Translations under genes and position numbers: made by a program
Origin: JAFGBI01 sp964454025
GTDB taxonomy: Bacteria; Myxococcota_A; Polyangia; Polyangiales; Polyangiaceae
DNA length: 64,000 nucleotides
Direction of reading: 5' to 3'
Assembly (NCBI GenBank): GCA_964454025.1
Contig: CAYVRP010000026.1
Location: 1 to 64,000, forward strand
The notes under the pieces: model-generated
The model's database searches: none
What the model saw: only the letters and a program-made list of their open reading frames with translations
What the model was told of the DNA's origin: nothing
Shown: in pieces, positions 16,903-27,377 of the stretch
Layout of the letters: each line of letters starts with the position of its first letter
Position numbering within the stretch: position 1 is the stretch's first letter

Positions 16903-17928
16903 TCAGGCTCGGGGGTGGAGCGGGCTCCGCGTCGGCGCGAAGCCCAGGACGCGCGCGGGGCTGGCGGTCCGGGCGAAGCTCACGATCGCCGGCGGCACCT
17001 CGCCATCGAGCCCCCATGCCTCGGGGAGGCGCGCGCTGGAGACCACGAGCTGACCGACGTTCTCTGCCCAGGGCTCGAGCTCATCCGAGGAGGGCGTGAC
17101 GGTGACGACGTAGTCGGCGAAGAGCCTTCCGGTGGCGTCCAGGCGCGGTCGGATTGCCCCGACCCCGAGGTGCGTCGGCTCGCTCGCCGGGCCGAGGGCG
17201 GCTCGAGCCGACGCCAGCACCTCACGGGCGCTGCGGCGGCGGGTCGCGTCGAGATCGACCCGCCTCCAAGTCGACAGCCGGAACGCCACCGTGTCGTGCA
17301 GGTCCTCGGGGAACGCGCCGCACGCGTCGAGCCAGGTGTGCGTCTCCAGCAGCAGCAGGTCGCCCACGAGGTGCACGCCGATCACCGAGGCATCGACGCT
17401 GGTGGCGTCCGAGCGCGGCTCGGCGAGCACCACCCGCTCGCGCCGGTCGCCGGCGCCGTCGGGCAGGACCCGCTCCGCGACCACGCGCTCGCCGCGGCCC
17501 GGATGAAGTGCGTCCGTCCGGGTACCGGAGAGCAGGTCGTTGCAGCTTGGCAGGGCGAGGGTGACCGGCTCGACGCGGATCTCCCACGCGCTGCCGTCCA
17601 TTTCGATCCATCGCCCCGGGCGCCGCTCGAGCACGCGGTGGCCGCCGGGCGCTACGCCGATCCAGCTGGTCAGGATCGTTTCATCCGTGGCGGACCAGGC
17701 GACGAACACCGCCTGCTCCTCGGCATTTCGTTCGCCTGACGCGGAGCCCGGGGCCGCAACGCCGGCGCCGGGCTCCGGCGCGGGGACCGCGGCCGCCGCG
17801 GACGGCGTGGCGACCACCGGCGTGGGTGCGGCACGCGTCGGCTCCGGTCCGGCGGAGGTTCCGGAGGGGACCCACGCGGTGCAGTCGAGCAGAGCGAGAC
17901 AGGCGAGGACCGAGAGCGAGCGCTGCAT
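16903..17928 (-). CDS. Predicted lipoprotein of unknown function
   Basis: ATG 17928 begins a signal peptide (QRSLSVLACLALLDC) with a possible but atypical lipobox (LLDC). An Ala/Pro-rich linker of about 50 residues follows, then a 270-aa globular region with no motif I can name. It contains a few Cys (PSCNDLL, WLDACGAFPEDLH) and an extended-strand pattern, so a periplasmic or surface beta-rich domain is likely. It converges with mutY and diverges from another unassigned lipoprotein gene at 18117, with 188 nt between the two starts. Confidence 0.65.
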   Translation of the reverse strand: MQRSLSVLACLALLDCTAWVPSGTSAGPEPTRAAPTPVVATPSAAAAVPAPEPGAGVAAPGSASGERNAEEQAVFVAWSATDETILTSWIGVAPGGHRVLERRPGRWIEMDGSAWEIRVEPVTLALPSCNDLLSGTRTDALHPGRGERVVAERVLPDGAGDRRERVVLAEPRSDATSVDASVIGVHLVGDLLLLETHTWLDACGAFPEDLHDTVAFRLSTWRRVDLDATRRRSAREVLASARAALGPASEPTHLGVGAIRPRLDATGRLFADYVVTVTPSSDELEPWAENVGQLVVSSARLPEAWGLDGEVPPAIVSFARTASPARVLGFAPTRSPLHPRA

Positions 17929-18116
17929 GGAGTGAGCCGTCTGCGAGCCCCGTGCCAGCGCGGACCATCGCTCCGATCGCGTCCGGGGCGGGGGAGGGGT
18001 CGTGGCCGCGTTGACACGCCGCGCGTGGCGCCGCGGAGACGGCGCTTCGGGCTGCGGCTCTTGCCCACGTCGGGCTTGCTCGCGGAGGCGGGTTCGTTCG
18101 ATAAGGAACCGAGCCG

Positions 18117-18905
18117 ATGCGACAGGTCGCGTGCCCCCCGATCGTCCCCGCCTGCCTCGCCCTGCTCTCGTCGGCGGTCGTCGGGTGCTCGCGGTCGGTC
18201 GCGGAAAGCGCTTCGCCCGCGGTCGCGGCGGCGCCTCCCGCGTTGACGGCCCGCCCTGTCCCGCGCGAGGCGCCGGGGCCACCGCCGGCCACGCCGTCCC
18301 TGCCCGCTGATTGCGCCGAGGGTCCGCCCCCCTGCTACCCGCCCCCCGGCTTCGTGTCGCAGCTTTGCCGCGGCAAGTACCCCGGTGTCGCCATCGTCAT
18401 GTTCGGGAAGGACCAGCCCTGGAAACACGCCTTCGTGAAGGTCCGAGAGGTTTTCCCGGTCAACGCGTTCGCGGGTCCCGTCACCCACGTCCCGCTGCTC
18501 TTCTCGGAGGAGGTGGTGCTGCTCCGCCATCGCCCGTACGTGCCGAGGCCCGGGTACGACATGGACAACCCAGACAGCTTCGACGTGCTGCGGGCCAGCG
18601 GGACCTGCGCGACCCTCGCGGAGGACCAGATCCGGGAGCGGTGGGCCGGTCCGTCCATCTACGCGCCGCTGGCCTGGTCCTGGATCGATCCTGGTCTCCG
18701 GCAGGCGCTCGCCGGTTGCGAGAAGGTCGATGCGGCGCGAAGAAAGCAGGAGGAGATCTGCAGTGGTCGCTACATCGGGGGGGGCAGCCCCGCTTGTCAG
18801 CAGGCCTCGGTGGGGCGCGTCCAGGCGATCATCGCCGAGGTCGACCGGGGCCTCGTGCTGCCCCGACCGAGCGCGATCCCCGACTGGACGCAGTCGGCGC
18901 GCTGA
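18117..18905 (+). CDS. Predicted lipoprotein of unknown function, Cys-rich
   Basis: The 262-aa protein has a signal peptide ending in a good lipobox (SAVVGC, Cys24). A Pro/Ala linker follows, then a domain with paired cysteines (DCAEGPPPCYPPPGF, QLCRGKYPGVAIVMFGK, SGTCATL, AGCEKVD, EICSGRY, ACQQA), which may be disulfide-bonded in the periplasm. No known domain is recognised. It diverges from the lipoprotein gene 16903-17928. Confidence 0.65.
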   Translation: MRQVACPPIVPACLALLSSAVVGCSRSVAESASPAVAAAPPALTARPVPREAPGPPPATPSLPADCAEGPPPCYPPPGFVSQLCRGKYPGVAIVMFGKDQPWKHAFVKVREVFPVNAFAGPVTHVPLLFSEEVVLLRHRPYVPRPGYDMDNPDSFDVLRASGTCATLAEDQIRERWAGPSIYAPLAWSWIDPGLRQALAGCEKVDAARRKQEEICSGRYIGGGSPACQQASVGRVQAIIAEVDRGLVLPRPSAIPDWTQSAR

Positions 18906-19156
18906 GAGGGGGCGCCCGGGGCTCCGCCTCCTGGAGGCGCGTGGCGGGACATGGTCGCGGGGTGGGCGCCGGCGCGGCGCGAGCCCCGGCCTGGGGCGCC
19001 GCAGGTCAGCGCGGCGGAGCACGTCCCGGGACGCACGGCCGACGCTGGCGGCGGAGCGCGGCTGGCACCAGACGTTCGCGCGGCACGAGCGCCGGCACGC
19101 CTGCTCGAAAAAGCTGGGCGTGACGGACGAGGGTCGAGAAAGTAGCCTTGGTCGGG

Positions 19157-20290
19157 ATGTCCGGCTCCGTCGTCTACTCGCTGCAGCCTCTCCGTACGGA
19201 CGGCTGGTTCGAGCGCATCGGGGAGACCATCGGGAGCTTCCAGGCCCTCTGCGACATCATCGGGGCGAACTTCTTCGCCTTCGCGATGATCACCGGGGCC
19301 CGCATCACCGCGCTGACCGTGGATCGGCGCAACCCGGATCAGACCCTCGTGGACTTCGTGCTCGGTGGCGGCGAGGCCGGTCCTGCCGGTGGCGACGCAC
19401 AACGCCTCACGCTCGGCGAGTTCCGCCAGAGGCTCACCGGCTTCTTGATGGCGGAGGAGCCCATCGCGCCGCCGCCGACGCGTCCCACGGACGTCGAGGC
19501 GCTCCAGCTCCACGTCGGCGTGCGCTTCCTCCTGCTGGCACCGCTCTACGGCTACGGCCTCGAAGAGCTCGTGGTGACCCCCACCGGCTCGCTCATCAAG
19601 TTCTCGCACGACGGCGTCTCGACGACGGTTACCCTGGAGGCCTTCCGGGCGCGCATCCGTGCGCACGTGCAAGAGGAACACCGGCTGGCGAGCCAGCCCC
19701 AGGCGCGCAGCGCCATCGAGCTCGCCCGGGTCCCGGAGGCCGAGGCGGCGATGGAGCGGGGCGAGTACATCCGCGTGCTGGAGCTGCTGGGTTCATGGCC
19801 CGCGCCGCTCGCGATCTTCCTTCGCACCCCGGAGGGTCAGCTTCTGAATCCGGAGACACGGGCGGTGATCGCGCGGGGTCTGGGCTTGCTGGGGAGCGCG
19901 TGCATCGCCCTGGACGAGATCGACAAGGGGGAGGAGGTGCTGCGACTCGCCGTCCAGTACGCCGCCGACGGCCCGGCGGCTGCCGACATCTTCACGCGCC
20001 TCGGCAGCGCGATGGCGGACGACAACCGCCCCGGCGAGGCCATCGGGCCGCTCCGGCGCGCGCTGCGCCTCGGGGCCGATGGCCCCGCCATCTGGCCGCG
20101 ACTCGCGGAGGCGCTCCTGGCGAGGGAGCGATACCTGGCGGCGCTGGGGGTGGTGTTCGAGGCGCGCTCGCACGGCGTGCAGCTCGAGGCGATGGATCGC
20201 GTGGAGGCGGCGGCGGGGGCGGCCCTCGGCCCTGCCTTCGCGGCGTTTCGCGCGCTCGTCAGCGCCTCCCCGGGCCATCCCACGCATTGA
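19157..20290 (+). CDS. TPR-like protein of unknown function
   Basis: The 377-aa protein has no signal peptide. The first 170 residues form a mixed alpha/beta domain I do not recognise (YSLQPLRTDGWFERIGETIG and FLLLAPLYGYGLEELVVTP). The C-terminal half is helical with TPR-like repeats (IDKGEEVLRLAVQYAADGPA, then AIGPLRRALRLGADGPAIWP). A scaffold or regulatory role is plausible but not shown. ATG 19157 is preferred to TTG 19148, three codons upstream. A TTGACA hexamer overlaps its stop codon and may belong to the nuo operon. Confidence 0.7.
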   Translation: MSGSVVYSLQPLRTDGWFERIGETIGSFQALCDIIGANFFAFAMITGARITALTVDRRNPDQTLVDFVLGGGEAGPAGGDAQRLTLGEFRQRLTGFLMAEEPIAPPPTRPTDVEALQLHVGVRFLLLAPLYGYGLEELVVTPTGSLIKFSHDGVSTTVTLEAFRARIRAHVQEEHRLASQPQARSAIELARVPEAEAAMERGEYIRVLELLGSWPAPLAIFLRTPEGQLLNPETRAVIARGLGLLGSACIALDEIDKGEEVLRLAVQYAADGPAAADIFTRLGSAMADDNRPGEAIGPLRRALRLGADGPAIWPRLAEALLARERYLAALGVVFEARSHGVQLEAMDRVEAAAGAALGPAFAAFRALVSASPGHPTH

Positions 20291-20316
20291 CAGGCGCGGG
20301 CGCCGAGGACTAGATC
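20287..20316 (+). promoter_or_regulatory. nuoA: Possible sigma-70 promoter of the nuo operon
   Basis: A perfect TTGACA (20287-20292), overlapping the stop codon of the preceding gene, then an 18-nt spacer and TAGATC (20311-20316), 38 nt before the nuoA start. The -35 box is exact; the -10 box matches at three of six positions. Confidence 0.4.
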
Positions 20317-20353
20317 CACCTGGCGTTTCGTGATTTCGCGGAGTTAGCGTCGC

Positions 20354-20752
20354 ATGGCCGCCGCGCTCCTCGGGCTGGAGCCTCTCATGTCGCTGGTCGC
20401 GCACTACCTCCCGCTGCTCCTCGTCTTCCTCGTGGCGGCCGCGATCTGTGCCGCGTTCTGGCTCGGCGGGGTCTTCATCGGCAAGAAGAACCCCACGCTC
20501 GAGAAGCTACTGCCCTTCGAGTGCGGCAACGACACGGATGGTGGCCGCGGCGTGCGCGTCCACGTCAAGTTCTACCTCACCGCGATTCTCTTCGTCGTCT
20601 TCGACGTGGAGGCCGTGTTCATGTATCCGTGGGCGGTGCTCTTCAAGGGGCTGGGCTGGCTCGGTTTCGCGTCCATGGGCGTCTTCATCGTCGCGCTCTT
20701 GGTCGCGCTGGTCTACGTCTGGAGGAAGGGAGCGCTCGAATGGGAGAGCTGA
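20354..20752 (+). CDS. nuoA: NADH-quinone oxidoreductase subunit A
   Basis: A 132-aa membrane subunit of complex I. Three transmembrane helices (about 12-34, 73-95, 100-122) flank the conserved loop KLLPFECGNDTDGG and the acidic helix FDVEAVFMYPWA. The quinone-site loop Cys (FECG) is present. It starts the nuoABCDGHI cluster. The ATG at 20387 (MSLVAHY) has a better-spaced GGAG site and is an alternative start that removes 11 residues. The 3' end overlaps nuoB by 13 nt, which suggests translational coupling. Confidence 0.93.
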   Translation: MAAALLGLEPLMSLVAHYLPLLLVFLVAAAICAAFWLGGVFIGKKNPTLEKLLPFECGNDTDGGRGVRVHVKFYLTAILFVVFDVEAVFMYPWAVLFKGLGWLGFASMGVFIVALLVALVYVWRKGALEWES

Positions 20753-21312
20753 GGGCGCCACCGCCCGCCGGCGACGCCGCGGGCGCCATCACCACCCGGG
20801 CGGCGGAGGTGATCGCTTGGGCGCAGAAGTACTCGCTGTTCATGTACCCGTTCGTGACGGCGTGCTGCGCCATGGAGTTCATGGCGGTCACCGGGCCTCG
20901 CTTCGATTTCTCCCGGTTCGGCGCCGAGGCGCCCCGCTTCTCTCCGCGCCAGTCCGATCTGCTGTGGGTCGTCGGGACCATCACCCAGCGACAGGCGCCG
21001 GTGCTGAAGCGGATCTACGAGCAGATGGCCGAGCCGAAGTGGGTGCTCGCCTTCGGCACCTGCGCTGCCGTGGGCGGCTTCTACGACAACTACGCCTGCG
21101 TGCCGGGGATCGACAAGATCATCCCTTGTCACGTCTACGTGCCCGGCTGCCCGCCGCGACCGGAGACGGTGCTCGACGGCCTGATGCTCCTGCAGGACAA
21201 GATCCAGCGCGGTGATCGCAGCCCGCAGCGGGTCACTCCCCGCGTCGATCCGGCACAGCGGCCCGATCTCGCACTCAGTTCCCTCCGTCCCCGCGGCCCG
21301 CGGCCGGGTTGA
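20740..21312 (+). CDS. nuoB: NADH-quinone oxidoreductase subunit B
   Basis: This hydrophilic 190-aa subunit carries cluster N2, the last iron-sulfur centre before quinone. All four ligands are visible: the adjacent Cys pair in VTACCAMEFM, GTCAAVGG and VPGCPPRPE. The RFDFSRFG and SPRQSDLL segments are typical. The tail after DKIQRG is short and Pro/Arg-rich. The start lies inside the end of nuoA. Confidence 0.95.
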   Translation: MGELRAPPPAGDAAGAITTRAAEVIAWAQKYSLFMYPFVTACCAMEFMAVTGPRFDFSRFGAEAPRFSPRQSDLLWVVGTITQRQAPVLKRIYEQMAEPKWVLAFGTCAAVGGFYDNYACVPGIDKIIPCHVYVPGCPPRPETVLDGLMLLQDKIQRGDRSPQRVTPRVDPAQRPDLALSSLRPRGPRPG

Positions 21313-21366
21313 GCCCTGGCGGCGCGGCGGCTTCCCCTCCCGGCCTACGACAGACGGTTCGCTCTC

Positions 21367-21960
21367 ATGGCACAGGCGCTCGTCGAGCTGGTCCTCCGGC
21401 GTTTCCCCGAGGCAGTGGTGCAGACCCACGCGCGGCTCGGCGACGAAACCGTGGTGGTGGAGCCCGCCAGTTGGCACGATGTTGCGCAGGCGCTCCGTGA
21501 CGATCCCGCGGCGGCCATGGAGATGCTGGTGGACCTGACGGCCGTGGACTTCCCCGACCGGGAGCCGCGCTTCGAGGTGGGCGCCCACCTCCTTTCGCTG
21601 TCTCGGGGACACCGGCTCCGCCTCAAGGCGAGGGTGGGGGACGCCGCCGGGGAGCATGCGGAGATCGCCAGCCTGACCGACCTCTGGGCGAGCGCCAACT
21701 GGTTGGAGCGCGAGTGCTACGACCTCTTCGGTGTCGTGTTCCGCGGTCACCCCGACCTCCGCCGGATCCTGCTGTACCCGGAGTTCGTCGGTCACCCGCT
21801 GCGCCGCGACTACCCTGCCGAGCGCGCGCAGCCGCTGGTGCCCTACCGGGACGTACCGAACGTGGACAAGCTGCCGCCCTTCGGGCCGGAGGAGGGCATG
21901 AGCTTCGGCCGCCGGGCGTACGAGCTGGTCCGTGACGAGGAGGGAACGGACGAGGGCTGA
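21367..21960 (+). CDS. nuoC: NADH-quinone oxidoreductase subunit C
   Basis: The 197-aa protein is a peripheral-arm 30-kDa subunit. Its signature is WLERECYDLFGVVFRGHPDL followed by RRILLYPEFVGHPLRRDYP. It is encoded separately from NuoD, not fused as in E. coli. The C-terminal extension after the RRDYP motif (about 45 residues) contains a conserved-looking FGPEEGMSFGRRAY. ATG 21367 gives the normal start. Confidence 0.95.
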   Translation: MAQALVELVLRRFPEAVVQTHARLGDETVVVEPASWHDVAQALRDDPAAAMEMLVDLTAVDFPDREPRFEVGAHLLSLSRGHRLRLKARVGDAAGEHAEIASLTDLWASANWLERECYDLFGVVFRGHPDLRRILLYPEFVGHPLRRDYPAERAQPLVPYRDVPNVDKLPPFGPEEGMSFGRRAYELVRDEEGTDEG

Positions 21961-21986
21961 GCCGCGCTCGCCCCCGCAGAGGAGCC

Positions 21987-23200
21987 ATGGAGCCGCTGGA
22001 ACCTGCCATCGACGAGTTCGAGAGCCGCCCGCCGTCGGCGCCGATGCTGCTCAACATCGGCCCCTCGCACCCGGCCATGCACGGGACGGTGCGCATCGTC
22101 GTCGAGCTCAGCGGCGAGCGCATCCTGCGCGCCGACGTCCAGGTCGGCTACCTCCACCGTGGCTTCGAGAAGATGTGCGAGCGGGGCACGTGGTCGCAGT
22201 GCTTCCCCTACGTCGACCGCTGCAACTACGTCTCGCCCATGCTCAACAATGTCGGCTTCGCGCTGGCGTGCGAGAAACTCCTCGGGGTGACGGTGCCGGA
22301 GCGGTGCCGGTGGTATCGGGTGGTGCTCGGCGAGCTCGCCCGGATCGCGGACCACCTCACCTGCAACGCGGCGATGGCGATGGAGCTCGGCGCGTTCACC
22401 CCGTACCTGTGGCTGGTGCGGGCGCGGGACATGATCTGGGACGTCTTCGAGGAGGAGTGTGGCGCCCGGGGCACCCACAGCTTCGGCCGCGGCGGGGGCA
22501 TGGCCCACCCGCCCACGGCGGAGTTCGCGGCGCACGCCGCCGCGGTGGTCCCCTTCGTCCTGCGCGTGGTCGACGAGGTGGCGCGGCTGCTGCTCGGCAA
22601 CCGCATCTTTCTCGACCGGCTGCAGGGGGTCGGGCGAATGTCCGCCGCGGACGCGATCTCGCTCGGTTGGACCGGGCCCGCGCTGCGCGCGTGTGGGGTC
22701 CCCTACGACGTCCGCAAGGCGCACCCCTACCTCGGCTATGACGAGCTCGACTTCGACGTTCCGGTGGGCAGCGTCGGGGACTGCTACGACCGGTTCACGG
22801 TGCGGCTGGAGGAGATCCGGCAGAGCGCTCGCATCGTCGAGCAGGCGCTCGCGCGCCTGCCCGACTCGGGACCCGTGTCGATCGACGACCCGCGGGTCGT
22901 GCTGCCGCCGAAGGCGGACGTCTATGGCACCATCGAGGCCACGATCCAGCATTTCAAGATCGTGATGGAGGGGCTGAAGCTGCCGGCCGGCGAGGTCTAC
23001 TCGTACACCGAGGGCGCCAATGGGGAGCTCGGGTTCTACCTGGTGAGCGACGGGAGCGGCACCCCCTACCGCGTGCGGATCCGACCTCCGGCGTTCCTGG
23101 TCACCAGCGGCCTCGAGCGGGTGATCACCGGGGAGATGATCGCGGACGTGGTGCCCTGCTTCGGCTCGCTGAACATGATCGGCGGGGAGTGTGATCGCTG

Positions 23201-23201
<1 letters not shown>
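21987..23201 (+). CDS. nuoD: NADH-quinone oxidoreductase subunit D
   Basis: The 404-aa 49-kDa subunit forms the quinone pocket with NuoB. Motifs: NIGPSHPAMHGTVR (quinone-loop His), GYLHRGFEKMCE, YVDRCNYVSPMLNNVGF, RGGGMAHPP, and near the end CFGSLNMIGGECDR. Length is normal for the separate subunit. A GAGGAG ribosome site precedes ATG 21987. Its TGA overlaps the nuoG ATG by one base. Confidence 0.96.
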
Positions 23202-24801
<1,600 letters not shown>

Positions 24802-24805
<4 letters not shown>

Positions 24806-26598
24806 CGTCGGTACAGCTGGCACTGGACGCCGCCAAGGCGGTCTTCGTCGTGGGCGCTCTCGCGCTCGGCATCGGCGGCCTGCTCACCTGGGCCGACCGC
24901 CGCGGGGGGGCGATGATGCAGGATCGCATCGGCCCGAACCGTGCGGTGCTGTGGCTGCCCCGCCCCCTGGCGCAGGCGGTCGTCCTCGCCGCGGCGCTCC
25001 TCGTCGCTGGCGGGGTGGTGGCATGGGCCGTGGCGTCGCGGTCGCTGGACGGCCCGCCGCGCACCGCGCGGGCCTTCGGGTTCGCGCACGCGGCGGTCCT
25101 GGTTTCGTGGGTCACGGGCGCGTTGATCGCGCGCTACGTCGCGCGCCGTGGCGTCAGCTCGAGCTTCGACGCCTTCATCGCCTGGATCGGTGGGGCGCGA
25201 CGCATCCTGGCGGCGGGGCTGGTCGCCCACGTGGCGGTCGCGCTGCCGGGGTTGACGTTGCGGGGCACGGATACCGGCCGCCTGCTGCGGGAGTTCGCCT
25301 TCGGGGGGGCTCCCTTCGTGTTCGCGGTGGTCCTCGTGTTCGCCGCCGCGTACGCGGCCTACGTCCTGCAGCCGCGGCGGCGCGTCGGGATCAGGCTGGC
25401 GGGCCTCCTGCACCCTGCCGCGGACGGCCTGAAGACGCTGTTCAAGGAGGACTTCGTACCGCCGAACGCCGACCGCTTCCTGCACGGCCTGGCTCCCGTC
25501 GTCTCGTTCTTCCCCGCGCTGGTGCTCCTCGCCGTGGTGCCGTTCGGTGACACGCTCTGCCTCGCTCCGGACGCCGGCGGTGAGCTCGACTGGACGAGCC
25601 TGCTGTCGCCGCTCGGGTCCGTGCCGCCCGACGGGGTCTGCGCGACCGGCGCCGTGCGGCTGCAGGCGGTGGATTTGAACGTCGGGCTGCTCTACGTGTT
25701 CGCCTTGGGTGGCACCGCCATCGTGGGCGCCGCGCTGGCGGGCTGGTCGAGCGACAACAAGTATAGCCTCCTCGGCGGCCTGCGCGCGGCGAGCCAGATG
25801 ATAAGCTACGAGGTCACGCTGGGGCTCACGCTGGTCGGCGCGCTGATGGTCTACGGCACGATCCGGTTCGACGAGATGGTGGCGTGGCAGGCGCGCAACG
25901 CCTGGGGGATCTTCGTCCAGCCGCTCGGCGCCGTGCTCTTCTTCACCGCTGCCATCGCGGAGTCCAAGCGGATTCCGTTCGACCTGCCGGAGGGCGAGAG
26001 CGAGATCGTCGCCGGGTATCACACCGAATACTCCGGGATGAAGTTTACGATGTTCTACTTCTCGGAGTACGTCGCGGTGGTCACCGTGGCCGCGCTGATG
26101 ACGACGGTGTTCTTCGGGGGCTGGCACGTCCCCTTCCTCGACCGGGATGGCGTTCGGATCGCGATCGGCGACACGGTCGTGGCGAGGCAAGCGCTCTCGC
26201 ACGTCGTCGTCGTCGGGCTCGGGGTCGCTGCCTTCCTCGGCAAGACTGCGCTCCTCTGCGGTCTGCAGCTCGCCATCCGGTGGACGCTGCCGCGGTTCCG
26301 GTATGATCACCTCATGCGCCTCGGATGGCGCATCCTGCTGCCGGCGTCGCTGGTCAACATCCTGGGCACGGGGCTCCTGATCCTGGCGATCCAGCAGGCG
26401 GGGCCGCATCTGGGGGGCGCGCTCGCCATCGCCGCCGACCTGTCCATGGCGCTGGTCGTGGTGGTGACCGGCGGGACTCTGCTCGCGCTCGTCTCCTTCT
26501 GGATGGATCCGGCGCGGCACGCGCCGATGCCGGCGACCTCGGCGGTACGCGCTGCGCGCGCGCGGGGCGGGACGCGCACCGCCCGCATGGGGGCCTGA
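24802..26598 (+). CDS. nuoH: NADH-quinone oxidoreductase subunit H with large internal membrane insertion
   Basis: NuoH links the quinone chamber to the proton-pumping arm. Canonical parts are present: helix 1 and LTWADRRGGAMMQDRIGPNR (28-47), then GLLHPAADGLKTLFKEDFVP (201-220), AGWSSDNKYSLLGGLRAASQ, ESKRIPFDLPEGESEIVAGY and HTEYSGMKF. At 598 aa it is almost twice the usual 325-350. About 150 residues with four predicted helices (roughly 53-79, 91-113, 133-153, 168-190) interrupt the normally continuous loop between GPNR and the LHPAADGLK segment. The frame and codon use are continuous, so this is not an obvious assembly artefact. The start overlaps nuoG (ATGA type). Confidence 0.92.
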
Positions 26599-26615
26599 GC
26601 CCGAGAGGAGCGCCG

Positions 26616-27326
26616 ATGACCCTGCCCGGGAAGGCAAAGAGCGAAGCGATGAACGACCAGCGCGAGCGGACCGGCGTCGAGCCCGCGGGCCTCGGCCCCC
26701 GGAAGATCGTGGGCCGGCCCGTGCCGCGGCCCCCGCGCACGCTGGCCACGCAGGCCTACCTGCCGGAGATCGCTCGTGGGATCGGCATCACCGTCGCGCA
26801 CTTCGTGCGCAACACGAAGGAGTACGTGGGCGGCCAGCGGCCCGATCCGGTGCTCGAGTCGGTGGGGGAGGGGATCAACACCCTGAGCTATCCGGAGCAG
26901 CGCCGGCCCTACCCGGAGCGCTTCCGAGGGGTGCACCGGCTGACACAGCGCGCCGACGGGTCACCGCGCTGTGTCGCGTGCCTCTGCTGCTCTACCGCTT
27001 GTCCGGCCCAGTGCATCTTCATCGAGCCCGCCGAGTACCCCGAAGGGGATCGCCGCCGCGGATACGAGCGCTTCCCCCGGCGCTTCGTGATCGACGAGGT
27101 GCGCTGCGTCTTCTGCGGGTTCTGCGTGGAGGCCTGCCCGTGCGACGCCATCCGCATGGATACGGGACTGCACCCCCCGCCCTATGACTCCCGGGACCAG
27201 TTCCTGTACGAGAAGGACCTGCTGCTGCGCTTCCCCGGTCGGGATGGCGGGCACCGCACGGAGAACCCCCGTCACGAGCCCGGCGACCCGACGTACCCGG
27301 GGGTGGACCGGGAGCGCCGCCCCTGA
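26616..27326 (+). CDS. nuoI: NADH-quinone oxidoreductase subunit I
   Basis: The 236-aa ferredoxin-like subunit holds clusters N6a and N6b. The two 4Fe-4S motifs are CVACLCCSTACP and CVFCGFCVEACP, separated by RRFVIDEVR. The FRGVHRL and YSREQ-like (YDSRDQFLYEKDLLL) segments are typical. The first ~65 residues form an extra Pro/Arg-rich N-terminus. A GAGGAG site precedes ATG 26616. It is the last nuo gene here; nuoE, nuoF and nuoJ-N are absent from the window. Confidence 0.94.
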   Translation: MTLPGKAKSEAMNDQRERTGVEPAGLGPRKIVGRPVPRPPRTLATQAYLPEIARGIGITVAHFVRNTKEYVGGQRPDPVLESVGEGINTLSYPEQRRPYPERFRGVHRLTQRADGSPRCVACLCCSTACPAQCIFIEPAEYPEGDRRRGYERFPRRFVIDEVRCVFCGFCVEACPCDAIRMDTGLHPPPYDSRDQFLYEKDLLLRFPGRDGGHRTENPRHEPGDPTYPGVDRERRP

Positions 27327-27377
27327 TGATCGCCGGCGCTTGACCGCGTGGCGCGGCCGCGCCAAAGAGCGGGTCGA

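Noticed and set aside
18011..18016. TTGACA upstream of the lipoprotein gene at 18117
   Set aside because: No acceptable -10 element follows at 16-18 nt, so I did not call a promoter.
18951..19145. 64-codon frame ahead of the TPR-like gene
   Set aside because: Ala/Arg/Pro-rich low-complexity, no ribosome site and no similarity I recognise.
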